From: Micavibrio aeruginosavorus
Lineage (GTDB): Bacteria > Pseudomonadota > Alphaproteobacteria > Micavibrionales > Micavibrionaceae
Direction: 5' to 3'
NCBI GenBank assembly: GCA_003241285.1
Contig: QFOT01000140.1
Location: 1-5,568 of the forward strand
DNA: 5,568 bases
Made by a program: the position numbers and the translations under genes. Under the pieces are notes generated by a model. It was not told where the DNA came from. It made no database searches and was given only the letters and a program-made list of their open reading frames with translations. This document shows positions 1 to 5,568 of the stretch, piece by piece; within the stretch, counting starts at the first letter, position 1, and each line of letters starts with the position of its first letter.

Positions 1-52
1 GGAATATAAACGAATACTGGAATTTCATCGTGACAACAAAGTCTTCAGTTGA
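1..52 (+). CDS. thrB: C-terminal end of probable homoserine kinase (partial)
   Basis: An open frame enters from the left edge (first full codon at 2) and stops at TGA 50-52. It gives the 16-residue tail EYKRILEFHRDNKVFS. An -EY-x-(2,3)-L-x-FH- ending is what I recall of alphaproteobacterial homoserine kinase ThrB, which phosphorylates homoserine in threonine synthesis. In that class thrB commonly lies directly before rnhA. The frame overlaps the next gene by 23 bp, so the two are probably translationally coupled. The identification rests on a short tail plus gene order, so it is tentative; the rest of the gene is outside the window. Confidence 0.55.
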   Translation, partial: EYKRILEFHRDNKVFS

Positions 53-467
53 AATCTATACCGATGGCGCCTGTTCCGGCAATCCTGGACCCGGAGGCTG
101 GGGCGCGGTCATGCGTTTCAACGGCGCTGAGAAGGAGTTATCCGGCGGAGAAAATCCGACGACTAATAACCGCATGGAAATGATGGCCGTTATTAAATCA
201 CTCGAAGCGCTGACGCGTCCTTGCAAGGTTGATCTCTATACTGACAGCAAGTATGTGAAAGACGGGCTAGAACAATGGCTGGCGGGTTGGAAGGCTCGCG
301 GGTGGAAAACTGCCGATAAAAAGCCTGTAAAGAATATGGATCTGTGGATCGAGCTCGAGAATCAGATCTCGCGGCATGACGTCAAACTTCATTGGGTGAA
401 GGGTCACGCTGGCCATCCAGAAAACGAACGGGCTGATCAATTGGCTGTTGCGGCGATTGTAAGATAG
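30..467 (+). CDS. rnhA: Ribonuclease HI
   Basis: This is a complete 145-residue RNase HI, slightly shorter than the 155-residue E. coli enzyme. It cleaves the RNA strand of RNA-DNA hybrids in the cytoplasm, removing R-loops and primer remnants. The N-terminus carries the family signature IYTDGACSGNPGPGGWG (residues 9-25). The catalytic carboxylates are in place: D12, E50 (in NNRMEM), D72 (in YTDSKYV) and D136 (in NERADQLA). The catalytic-loop histidine is H126 in WVKGHAGH. The basic W-rich segment around residues 83-101 matches the substrate-binding handle of the E. coli type. The start is GTG at 30, chosen because the conserved core begins eight residues later and a GGAA (19-22) lies 7 nt upstream. 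The start is inside the end of the probable thrB gene, so expression probably depends on the upstream transcript. The stop TAG (465-467) is followed at once by a DnaA box. Confidence 0.97.
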   Translation: MTTKSSVEIYTDGACSGNPGPGGWGAVMRFNGAEKELSGGENPTTNNRMEMMAVIKSLEALTRPCKVDLYTDSKYVKDGLEQWLAGWKARGWKTADKKPVKNMDLWIELENQISRHDVKLHWVKGHAGHPENERADQLAVAAIVR

Positions 468-476
468 TTATCCACA
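468..476 (+). promoter_or_regulatory. DnaA box (exact TTATCCACA)
   Basis: The nine bases after the rnhA stop are TTATCCACA, the strict DnaA-binding consensus (TTATNCACA). It is the only exact copy I found in the window, so it is more likely a transcriptional DnaA site than part of an origin. In Caulobacter DnaA also acts as a transcription factor for cell-cycle genes. A chance match of this 9-mer in a 109-bp gap is unlikely, and it sits beside CtrA and CcrM motifs. Binding itself is inferred. Confidence 0.6.
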
Positions 477-479
477 TCT

Positions 480-535
480 GAATCGATACGAATCTGGCAC
501 TAACCTCCGCTTTTAAGAGTCTGTTAATACGAATC
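480..535. promoter_or_regulatory. Cluster of four GANTC (CcrM methylation) sites
   Basis: GANTC occurs at 480-484 (GAATC), 490-494 (GAATC), 517-521 (GAGTC) and 531-535 (GAATC). GANTC is the target of the alphaproteobacterial cell-cycle adenine methyltransferase CcrM, and the methylation state of promoter sites is read by GcrA. Scanning by eye, I found about 14 other GANTC sites in the remaining ~5.5 kb, roughly one per 390 bp, so four in 56 bp is a clear local concentration. That this organism has CcrM and GcrA is assumed from its apparent class. Confidence 0.65.
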
Positions 536-536
536 T
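486..536 (+). repeat. Direct repeat ATACGAATCT, two copies 41 bp apart
   Basis: The 10-mer ATACGAATCT occurs at 486-495 and again at 527-536. The start-to-start distance is 41 bp, close to four helical turns, so the copies would lie on the same face of the DNA. Each copy contains a GANTC site, and the second overlaps the last base of the CtrA box. It could be a paired protein-binding site; a chance repeat is not excluded. Confidence 0.45.
513..527. promoter_or_regulatory. CtrA box (exact TTAA-N7-TTAA)
   Basis: TTAA at 513-516 and TTAA at 524-527 are separated by exactly seven bases (GAGTCTG). This is the full consensus for CtrA, the response regulator controlling cell-cycle, division and motility genes in many alphaproteobacteria. 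The expected number of exact matches in a 109-bp gap is well below 0.01 under equal base frequencies. The spacer contains a GANTC site (517-521). The box lies 50-64 bp before the ATG of the downstream gene. If the weak -10-like element at 550-555 is used, the box is centred near -42, a position suited to activation. Binding is inferred from the motif. Confidence 0.65.
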
Positions 537-549
537 CCCAACGTGGAGG

Positions 550-555
550 TATAGA
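550..555 (+). promoter_or_regulatory. Possible -10 element (TATAGA)
   Basis: TATAGA matches TATAAT at four of six positions. Transcription would begin near 562 and leave the strong ribosome binding site at 564-571 in the leader. No good -35 hexamer lies 16-18 bp upstream, as expected for an activator-dependent promoter, and the CtrA box ends about where a -35 would be. This is a guess from spacing and motif position only. Confidence 0.25.
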
Positions 556-563
556 CGCCCTCG

Positions 564-571
564 AAAGGAGG
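564..571 (+). promoter_or_regulatory. Strong Shine-Dalgarno site AAAGGAGG
   Basis: AAAGGAGG, a near-perfect complement of the 16S rRNA 3' end, ends 5 nt before the ATG at 577. It is much stronger than the ribosome binding sites of the other genes here. It fixes the start of the 148-residue gene and supports that this unrecognised frame is translated. Confidence 0.85.
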
Positions 572-576
572 ACACC

Positions 577-1023
577 ATGAAAGCCAATGATAATTTGCTG
601 ACTGATCGTGTAGTTCTGCCCATTCCTGAAATTCGTGAAATGAACAACCCTGACGCGCGGCACGAGATGGAGATATATACGCGCTTTATGCGCCATCTCC
701 GGATTGTTGCCAACAGCCGGATGGAAATCAAAATACTGACATCTATCCAGTTCGTCGCTGACATGATGGATCTGCCGGATTCACAGGTAGCTAAAATTCT
801 GGTCGATTTAGGATTGCGGGCGCCGCGTATCGCCTTGCCGTCAGATTACCTCGATCATGCAGATGCTTCACTGATGCGGGATGACTGGGAGGTCGGGGCG
901 GCAAATTTGGCGCTAAAATCTTTGCAGTCGCATTGGGCCAGAATTGGTGAGGACCGCTTCGCCGCCTTCCGCAGATTTTACCCCACACTGGCGGAGAATA
1001 TATTTTCAAGGGAAACAGTGTAA
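577..1023 (+). CDS. Unrecognised 148-residue protein, possible helix-turn-helix
   Basis: I do not recognise this protein as a named family. It is 148 residues, soluble, with no signal peptide or membrane segment. It is rich in charged residues and appears largely helical. Residues about 30-50 form a basic amphipathic stretch (EIYTRFMRHLRIVANSRMEI). Residues about 55-82 (IQFVADMMDLPDSQVAKILVDLGLR) have the pattern of a helix-turn-helix: a helix, a short turn with LPDSQ, then a second helix. The C-terminal third has another helical region with aromatic and arginine residues (HWARIGEDRFAAFRRFYP, 119-136). A role in DNA binding or regulation is only inferred. The gene is monocistronic: it has its own leader and strong ribosome binding site, and an intrinsic terminator follows 38 bp after its TAA. 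Its upstream region holds DnaA, CtrA and GANTC sites, which suggests cell-cycle-timed expression. The ATG at 577 is set by AAAGGAGG 5 nt upstream. Confidence 0.85.
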   Translation: MKANDNLLTDRVVLPIPEIREMNNPDARHEMEIYTRFMRHLRIVANSRMEIKILTSIQFVADMMDLPDSQVAKILVDLGLRAPRIALPSDYLDHADASLMRDDWEVGAANLALKSLQSHWARIGEDRFAAFRRFYPTLAENIFSRETV

Positions 1024-1061
1024 GATAGTAGTTCAGGTTCTAAAACGTGTGTCTAAATATG

Positions 1062-1096
1062 AGGACGGGGAGTTTCTGAGGCCCCGTCCTTTTTTT
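1062..1096 (+). terminator. Intrinsic terminator after the 148-residue gene
   Basis: A perfect 9-bp GC-rich stem, AGGACGGGG (1062-1070) with CCCCGTCCT (1082-1090), encloses an 11-nt loop. The stem ends in a run of seven T (1090-1096). This is a textbook Rho-independent terminator for plus-strand transcription. Read from the minus strand the same hairpin follows the penicillin-binding protein gene, but there it is followed by CATATTTA, so it would be a weaker terminator in that direction. The T-tract overlaps the stop codon of the convergent gene. Confidence 0.93.
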
Positions 1097-3101
1097 AATC
1101 ATTAAAGCGGCCATAGCCAATTTTGTCACCGGGTCTGTCTGGTGTAAATGTACCTGTCGGCATTTGATAGCCGTCCGGCAAATTACCAGACACCGGAGTT
1201 TCAGGCATTTTTTCATTCATCAAATTCGACATCATATCCGAGAAATCATCGGTAACGGTGCCAGATACTTGCAGGTTATTCGGGGAAGGGGTCGGGTCCG
1301 CTTTGGCCGCGGTGATGATGTCACGCCAGGCAGTGGCTGAAATGCTGCCACCCGTAACCGACTTCATCGATTTATTGTCATCGTTGCCGAACCAAACCAC
1401 GCCGACATAGTCATTTGAAAAACCATCAAACCATGCATCGCGGTGATCCTGTGTCGTGCCTGTTTTTCCTGCGGCAAAATAGGGGACTCGCGCGCCTTGG
1501 CCTGTGCCGTGCTGGACAACACTTTCCATCATGCGGGTAAGTTGTGCCACATCACGCTCGCGAAAAACCCGCGGGAAAGATTGTTTTTCGTGTTTGTATA
1601 AAATTTTCTTTGTACGTTCTTCTCGTATTTCGTTAATGCCATACGCTTTAACGGCATAACCGCCCGTGGCAATCGTCGCATAGGCTTGCGCCATTTCTAT
1701 CATCGGTACTTCGCTCGATCCCAATGCCAGTGCCAGATTTGGCTCTAATTGCGACGTAATGCCCATTCGGCGGGCGACCGAGATGACGTGATCGACGCCG
1801 ACATATTTGGCAAGCTGCACGGCGACCGAGTTCATCGACATTGTCAGTGCATCGGTCAGTGTTACAACGCCATAATATTTATTGCCGAAATTCTGTGGGC
1901 GATATTTGCCGTCTGAGAAAGGGAAGTCATCAATCTGGCTATATTGATCCCATCCGGCTTCGAGCGCGGCAAGGTAAACAAGCGGCTTAAAGCTTGATCC
2001 CGGTTGGCGCAAACCAGAACCGGCGCGATTGAATTGACTCTTCTGGTAATCGGCTCCGCCAACCATTGCGACGATAGAGCCGTCAGGACGCAGAACAATC
2101 GACGCGCCCTGTGATATGCGAAGTTTTTGATTATCTGTAACTTTTTTGGAGATCACCGAAGCTGCGCCGGTCTGAACTTCAGGGTCAAGCGTCGTTTTGA
2201 CAATGATATCCTCATCCGGCTTTCCGATCAGATCGTCGATACTATCTACAATGTAATCAGCAAAGTAGCGGCTGGAAGAGCCATCGGCGCGGAGTTCTGT
2301 TTTTTCGCTGCCTGTGTTTTTAAAAGCGGCTTTCGCTTCTTTCTCTGTAATCTTACCGTTATCGACCATCGCGCTCAAAACAACTTTGGCGCGGGCTTCT
2401 GCTTCTTTGGGGTTAGCGAGCGGCGAATAACGCGACGGCGCCCGAAGCAGGCCGGCCAGCATGGCGGATTCTTTGAGATTTATATTGCGAGCGCTCTTGT
2501 TGAAATACACATGAGAGGCTGCATCCACACCATAGGTTCCGGCTCCCATATAAACGCGGTTGAGATAGGCTGTCAGGATTTCATCTTTGGTCAGCTCATG
2601 TTCAAGCCAGATGGCGAGAAGAGCTTCCTGAATCTTTCGCTTATATGTTTTTTGCTGGCTCAAAAATAAATTCTTGGCAAGTTGCTGGGTGATCGTCGAT
2701 CCGCCTTGCTTTACATTGCCATGGAGTGAGTTGATGACGACTGCGCGGAAAAGACCGATAGGGTCGATGCCGTAATGCATGTAGAAGCGGCGGTCTTCGG
2801 TCGAGAGAATAGCGTCGATCAAATGTGGCGGCAGTTCCTTGACAGTGAGTGTGTTGCCGGTAATATCGCCATAACGTCCTATAACGGAACCGTCATTTGC
2901 CAAGACAGTGATAGAGGTTTTGCGTTCTTCCAGCGGTTTTTTGATAATGTCGGGAAGTTCGCGGGCATACCATGCCACGACACCGGCAACAACGATCAAT
3001 CCCCAGATTGCCAGCACAAAACACCACTTTACAAGACGACCCAGAAGGGAAGGTTCGGAATAACGGCTGGCAGCTTGATGATTTCTTTTTCTTGGGGGCA
3101 T
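1095..3101 (-). CDS. Class A penicillin-binding protein (PBP1A family)
   Basis: This complete 668-residue bifunctional peptidoglycan synthase polymerises glycan strands from lipid II and cross-links the peptides in the periplasm. A basic cytoplasmic tail (PPRKR) precedes one membrane anchor at about 24-44. The GT51 glycosyltransferase domain (about 65-245) has the catalytic glutamate E102 in STEDRRFYMHYG, the GGSTITQQLAKN motif (133-144) and the second glutamate E159 in KRKIQEA. The transpeptidase domain (about 330-600) has SxxK at S369-K372 (PGSSFKPL, S369 nucleophile), SxN at S422-N424 and KTGTT at 546-550. A Pro/Gly-rich tail (about 603-668) lacks recognisable motifs. It is shorter than E. 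coli PBP1A (about 850 residues) and seems to lack the inserted OB-type domain, as in many compact PBP1A-family members. The ATG at 3101 lacks a clear Shine-Dalgarno site. It follows mgtE by 59 bp with no obvious terminator between, so shared transcription is possible. All catalytic motifs are intact. Confidence 0.95.
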   Translation of the reverse strand: MPPRKRNHQAASRYSEPSLLGRLVKWCFVLAIWGLIVVAGVVAWYARELPDIIKKPLEERKTSITVLANDGSVIGRYGDITGNTLTVKELPPHLIDAILSTEDRRFYMHYGIDPIGLFRAVVINSLHGNVKQGGSTITQQLAKNLFLSQQKTYKRKIQEALLAIWLEHELTKDEILTAYLNRVYMGAGTYGVDAASHVYFNKSARNINLKESAMLAGLLRAPSRYSPLANPKEAEARAKVVLSAMVDNGKITEKEAKAAFKNTGSEKTELRADGSSSRYFADYIVDSIDDLIGKPDEDIIVKTTLDPEVQTGAASVISKKVTDNQKLRISQGASIVLRPDGSIVAMVGGADYQKSQFNRAGSGLRQPGSSFKPLVYLAALEAGWDQYSQIDDFPFSDGKYRPQNFGNKYYGVVTLTDALTMSMNSVAVQLAKYVGVDHVISVARRMGITSQLEPNLALALGSSEVPMIEMAQAYATIATGGYAVKAYGINEIREERTKKILYKHEKQSFPRVFRERDVAQLTRMMESVVQHGTGQGARVPYFAAGKTGTTQDHRDAWFDGFSNDYVGVVWFGNDDNKSMKSVTGGSISATAWRDIITAAKADPTPSPNNLQVSGTVTDDFSDMMSNLMNEKMPETPVSGNLPDGYQMPTGTFTPDRPGDKIGYGRFND

Positions 3102-3111
3102 GTTCGTCTAC

Positions 3112-3138
3112 TTTTGCTAACGCTCTTGTTAGTCAAAA
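3112..3138. repeat. Inverted repeat before the penicillin-binding protein gene
   Basis: TTTTGCTAAC (3112-3121) pairs with GTTAG-T-CAAAA (3128-3138) around a 6-nt loop, with a single unpaired base in one arm. It lies 11 bp before the ATG of the penicillin-binding protein gene. It is A/T-rich at its base and has no T-tract on the minus-strand side, so it does not look like a terminator. It could be an operator dyad (CTAAC-N6-GTTAG) or a leader hairpin affecting translation. The function is unknown. Confidence 0.45.
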
Positions 3139-3160
3139 TGATCCCTGCATTCAAGATAAA

Positions 3161-4573
3161 TTAAAGCAGGAACAGGCTGGCCAGCCCGAGAAAGGTAAGG
3201 AATCCGATACAATCGGTCATGGCGGTCAGAAAAACGCCCGAGGCAATGGCGGGGTCGATATCGTAGCGGTCGAGGACAATCGGAACAGATGCTCCAAAGA
3301 AACCGGCAACGACCAGATTGGTTACCATGGCGGAGGCGATAACGGCGCCCAGTTTCGGATCATGGAACCATATCCCGGCGACAAGGCCGACCATAATGGC
3401 AAATATTGCGCCGTTGACGAAGCCAACGGCGACTTCCTTGCCGATAACCCGCCATGCGTTGGTGCTGGAGAGTTCGCGGGTGGCCAAAGCGCGGACGGCT
3501 ACGGTCAATGCCTGCGTTCCGGCATTGCCGCCCATCCCGGCAACAATCGGCATAAGAACAGCCAAAGCGACCACTTTTTCGATGGTAACGGTAAACAGAG
3601 AAATGACGCTGGCCGCCAGAAAGGCCGTGAATAAATTAATAAACAGCCAGCGAAAACGGGACGAAGATGTGGACATGATGGAACGATACAAATCGTCTTC
3701 CTCAATACCACCAAGTTTCAATAAATCTTCCTGCGCTTCTTCATCGATAACGTCGATAACGTCATCATATGTAATAATACCGATCAGGCGGCCATCTTCA
3801 TCGACAACCGGGGCAGATGCCAGATCTTCGTTACGGAAGATCTCCGCCACTTCTTCCTGATCCATTGTGGCGGGGATAGGGTGAGTATCATCAAGGGTCA
3901 GGGACTCAATTTTTTCAGAGCGGCGGGCGCGGACAAGCCGATGCAGCGGTATTTCTCCAGCGATGTGATAGGACGGATCGATCACGATCAAATCGTAGAA
4001 AGTATCCGGTAAATCTTCGGCGGCTGCGCGTAAGTAATCTATGGTTTTGCCCACCGTCCAGAATTGCGGCACGGCAACGAATTCACGCTGCATCAAGCGT
4101 CCGGCAGATTCTTCAGGGAAGCTCAAACCTTCCTGCAATACCAGACGTGTCTTGGCGGAGAGTTTGCGAATGACCTCATGCTTGAATTCCTCTTCCAGAG
4201 GCAGGATCAGGTCGAGCGCATCGTCCGAATCCAGCTCGGAAATAATTCCGGCAATCTGGCCTGGTTCCATGTTCTCAAGAATCCGGCGGCGGACTTCTTC
4301 CTGAATGTAGGTAAAGACTTCCGGCTGAAACAACACGCTGCCATAATCAAGCAAGCGTGTTCTTGTATCCATGTTCACTTTTTCAAGAAGATCGGCTTTA
4401 TCGTAAGGTCCCAGATTTTCGAATAGCAGCGTAAGTTTGTCGGCATCTTCTTCATCGAGGGCTTCGAGAATACGTGCGATCTCATCGTCCTGCAAACCCA
4501 GCAGGGCGGTTCCCTCATCTTCTGTTACATCCTCTTCGGAAATAACAGGGGTTTTTTCGTCTTCCTCAATCAT
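3161..4573 (-). CDS. mgtE: Magnesium transporter MgtE
   Basis: This complete 470-residue MgtE is close to the 450-residue Thermus protein. MgtE is a homodimeric inner-membrane Mg2+ channel gated by cytosolic Mg2+. After an acidic tail (1-25) comes the helical N domain (about 27-155), then two CBS domains (about 158-215 and 223-279, the second with APVVDEDGRLIGIITYDDVIDVI), and a plug-helix linker (about 280-300). The membrane domain has five helices (about 308-330, 334-356, 380-402, 408-432, 444-468). The family signature MPIVAGMGGNAGTQ is at 341-354, and D454 in AMTDCIGF matches the pore aspartate that selects Mg2+. Many acidic residues at the N/CBS interface fit the Mg2+-sensing role. The ATG at 4573 is preceded by AAAGG (plus-strand 4583-4587) with 9 nt spacing. 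The gene starts 18 bp after the maeB stop, so the two are very probably cotranscribed. I see no Mg2+ riboswitch in the short leader. Confidence 0.97.
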   Translation of the reverse strand: MIEEDEKTPVISEEDVTEDEGTALLGLQDDEIARILEALDEEDADKLTLLFENLGPYDKADLLEKVNMDTRTRLLDYGSVLFQPEVFTYIQEEVRRRILENMEPGQIAGIISELDSDDALDLILPLEEEFKHEVIRKLSAKTRLVLQEGLSFPEESAGRLMQREFVAVPQFWTVGKTIDYLRAAAEDLPDTFYDLIVIDPSYHIAGEIPLHRLVRARRSEKIESLTLDDTHPIPATMDQEEVAEIFRNEDLASAPVVDEDGRLIGIITYDDVIDVIDEEAQEDLLKLGGIEEDDLYRSIMSTSSSRFRWLFINLFTAFLAASVISLFTVTIEKVVALAVLMPIVAGMGGNAGTQALTVAVRALATRELSSTNAWRVIGKEVAVGFVNGAIFAIMVGLVAGIWFHDPKLGAVIASAMVTNLVVAGFFGASVPIVLDRYDIDPAIASGVFLTAMTDCIGFLTFLGLASLFLL

Positions 4574-4591
4574 GTGAGGGGACCTTTGCTG

Positions 4592-5568
4592 TTATTCTAG
4601 ATCCTGCCTGATAAACTGAGCTGGATTTTCTGATTGGAATATCTGCGCGCCAACGGTCGATAGGGCCGTTACATTGACTATACCACGGCTTGTCGCGGCA
4701 TTGGTCAAAATATGTGCGGTTTGGCCAACGCCCAGCAAAAGCGGCCCGATGGTAATACAATCAGCCAGAACCTTGATGGCGTTATACGTGATATTGGCAG
4801 ATTCCACGTTCGGCATCACTAGAAGATTAGCGCTGCCTTTGAGCGGGGAGCTTGGCACGAATTGGCCTCTGATATTCTCGTCGAGCGCGGCATCGGCATG
4901 CATCTCGCCGTCGATTTCCAAAGACGGGTCGCGCATCTTAAGGTCATAGTAAGCCGAGCGCATTTTAATCGCGCTTTCAGTGTCGGATGATCCAAAATTT
5001 GAATGTGAGAGCAGCGCGACTTTTGGTGTAATGCCAAAGCGTTTCATCTGCTCGGCGGCGAGTAATGTCATTTCGGAGATTTGCGCGATAGATGGGTCCG
5101 GGTTGACATGCGTATCGCAAATAAAGATCGGGCCGCGTGTCGGGTGGAGAAGGCATGGCATCGCAGCCGCTGTCTCAACGCCCGGCTTCAGACCGATAAT
5201 GCGCACGATTGATTTCAGGTGGTTCTTAAACGGCTCGACCGTTCCACAGATCATCGAATCCGCGACGCCTTTGTGAACCATCAGCGCGCCAATAATAGTG
5301 TTGCTGTTACGAACCGAATTTTTTGCATAGGAGGCAGTTACGCCCTGGCGCTGCATGATCTGGTGATAGGTCTGCCAATAATCCTTGTAGCGGGAATCGC
5401 CTTCCGGATCGACCAGTTCGAAATCCTTGCCGATTTCCATGCGCAGGCGCAGTCTTTTCATGCGGGTTTCGATGACATTCTTACGGCCAACCAGAATTGG
5501 TTTGGCAAGGCTTTCATCGACGACTGTTTGAACGGCTTGTAGAACGCGGTCTTCTTCGCCTTCGCAAT
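4592..5568 (-). CDS. maeB: NADP-dependent malic enzyme, C-terminal PTA-like domain (partial)
   Basis: The frame is open to the right edge, giving the last 325 codons; the start and N-terminal catalytic part are outside the window, and the internal ATG at 5461 is not the true start. The visible part is a full phosphotransacetylase-like domain. It opens with EGEEDRVLQAVQTVVDES and AKPILVGRKNVI, followed by DYWQTYH, ALMVHKGVADSMICG, a run with KVALLSHSNFGSSD, then LEIDGEMHADAAL, LLVMPNVESANITYN and ATSRGIVNVTAL. The GEEDRVL...KPILVGR opening is typical of the domain fused to large (about 760-residue) MaeB malic enzymes, which oxidatively decarboxylate malate to pyruvate. There the PTA-like part does not act as an acetyltransferase and is thought to bind acetyl-CoA as a regulator. 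A stand-alone phosphotransacetylase (Pta) is the alternative, and the missing N-terminus would decide. The stop lies 18 bp before mgtE. Confidence 0.85.
   Translation of the reverse strand, partial: CEGEEDRVLQAVQTVVDESLAKPILVGRKNVIETRMKRLRLRMEIGKDFELVDPEGDSRYKDYWQTYHQIMQRQGVTASYAKNSVRNSNTIIGALMVHKGVADSMICGTVEPFKNHLKSIVRIIGLKPGVETAAAMPCLLHPTRGPIFICDTHVNPDPSIAQISEMTLLAAEQMKRFGITPKVALLSHSNFGSSDTESAIKMRSAYYDLKMRDPSLEIDGEMHADAALDENIRGQFVPSSPLKGSANLLVMPNVESANITYNAIKVLADCITIGPLLLGVGQTAHILTNAATSRGIVNVTALSTVGAQIFQSENPAQFIRQDLE

Noticed and set aside
503..571. ACCTCC (503-508) pairing with GGAGGT (545-550) or the Shine-Dalgarno site (567-571) as an RNA switch
   Set aside because: The pairing is only five or six bases, and if transcription starts near 562 the first arm is not in the mRNA. 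Purine-rich complements near a ribosome binding site arise easily by chance.
468..576. Chromosomal replication origin (DnaA box plus CtrA box and GANTC sites, as in Caulobacter oriC)
   Set aside because: Only one exact DnaA box was found. There is no array of boxes, no clear AT-rich unwinding region, and the gap is only 109 bp with a plausible promoter role.
459..1029. GTAAGATAGT repeated at the ends of rnhA (459-468) and of the 148-residue gene (1020-1029)
   Set aside because: About 15 pairs of identical 10-mers are expected by chance in a window of this size. The copies are in different frames relative to the stops and have no other shared flanks.
2127..2669. Long plus-strand frame of 180 codons opposite the penicillin-binding protein gene, and similar frames opposite mgtE (2972-3860)
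   Set aside because: They lie antisense to genes with intact family motifs, lack convincing ribosome binding sites, and their translations have the low-complexity look of shadow frames.
1095..3101. Penicillin-binding protein as a truncated or degenerate gene because it is shorter than E. coli PBP1A
   Set aside because: All glycosyltransferase and transpeptidase motifs are intact and in the usual order. The length fits the compact PBP1A-family type without the inserted domain.
3144..3170. CCTGC/GCAGG inverted repeat around the mgtE stop as a terminator
   Set aside because: The stem is only five pairs plus two after a mismatch, the loop is long, and no T-tract follows on the minus strand.

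Overview
The window looks like chromosomal core sequence of an alphaproteobacterium with roughly balanced GC. The evidence is the overlapping thrB-rnhA pair, a malic enzyme with a phosphotransacetylase-like C-terminal domain, and an intergenic region with binding sites typical of the alphaproteobacterial cell-cycle circuit (DnaA, CtrA, CcrM). The order or genus cannot be fixed from the sequence. No mobile element, CRISPR array, tRNA or rRNA was seen.

Left part, plus strand (1-1096): the last codons of a probable homoserine kinase gene (thrB) overlap the GTG start of rnhA (ribonuclease HI). A 109-bp intergenic region follows (468-576). It holds an exact DnaA box touching the rnhA stop, four GANTC (CcrM methylation) sites within 56 bp, and an exact TTAA-N7-TTAA CtrA box whose spacer contains one of the GANTC sites. 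Next comes a very strong ribosome binding site and an unrecognised 148-residue protein with a possible helix-turn-helix. A strong intrinsic terminator ends this unit.

Right part, minus strand (5568-1095, read right to left): the C-terminal PTA-like domain of a probable NADP-type malic enzyme (maeB, start outside the window), then after 18 bp mgtE (Mg2+ channel/transporter), then after 59 bp a complete 668-residue class A penicillin-binding protein. They may share transcripts, because no T-tract terminator is visible between them. The penicillin-binding protein converges on the 148-residue gene, and its stop codon lies in the T-tract of that gene's terminator.

The metabolic, transport and cell-wall genes are ordinary housekeeping genes. 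The most interesting item is the compact 468-576 regulatory region, which suggests that the unknown 148-residue protein is made at a set time in the cell cycle.
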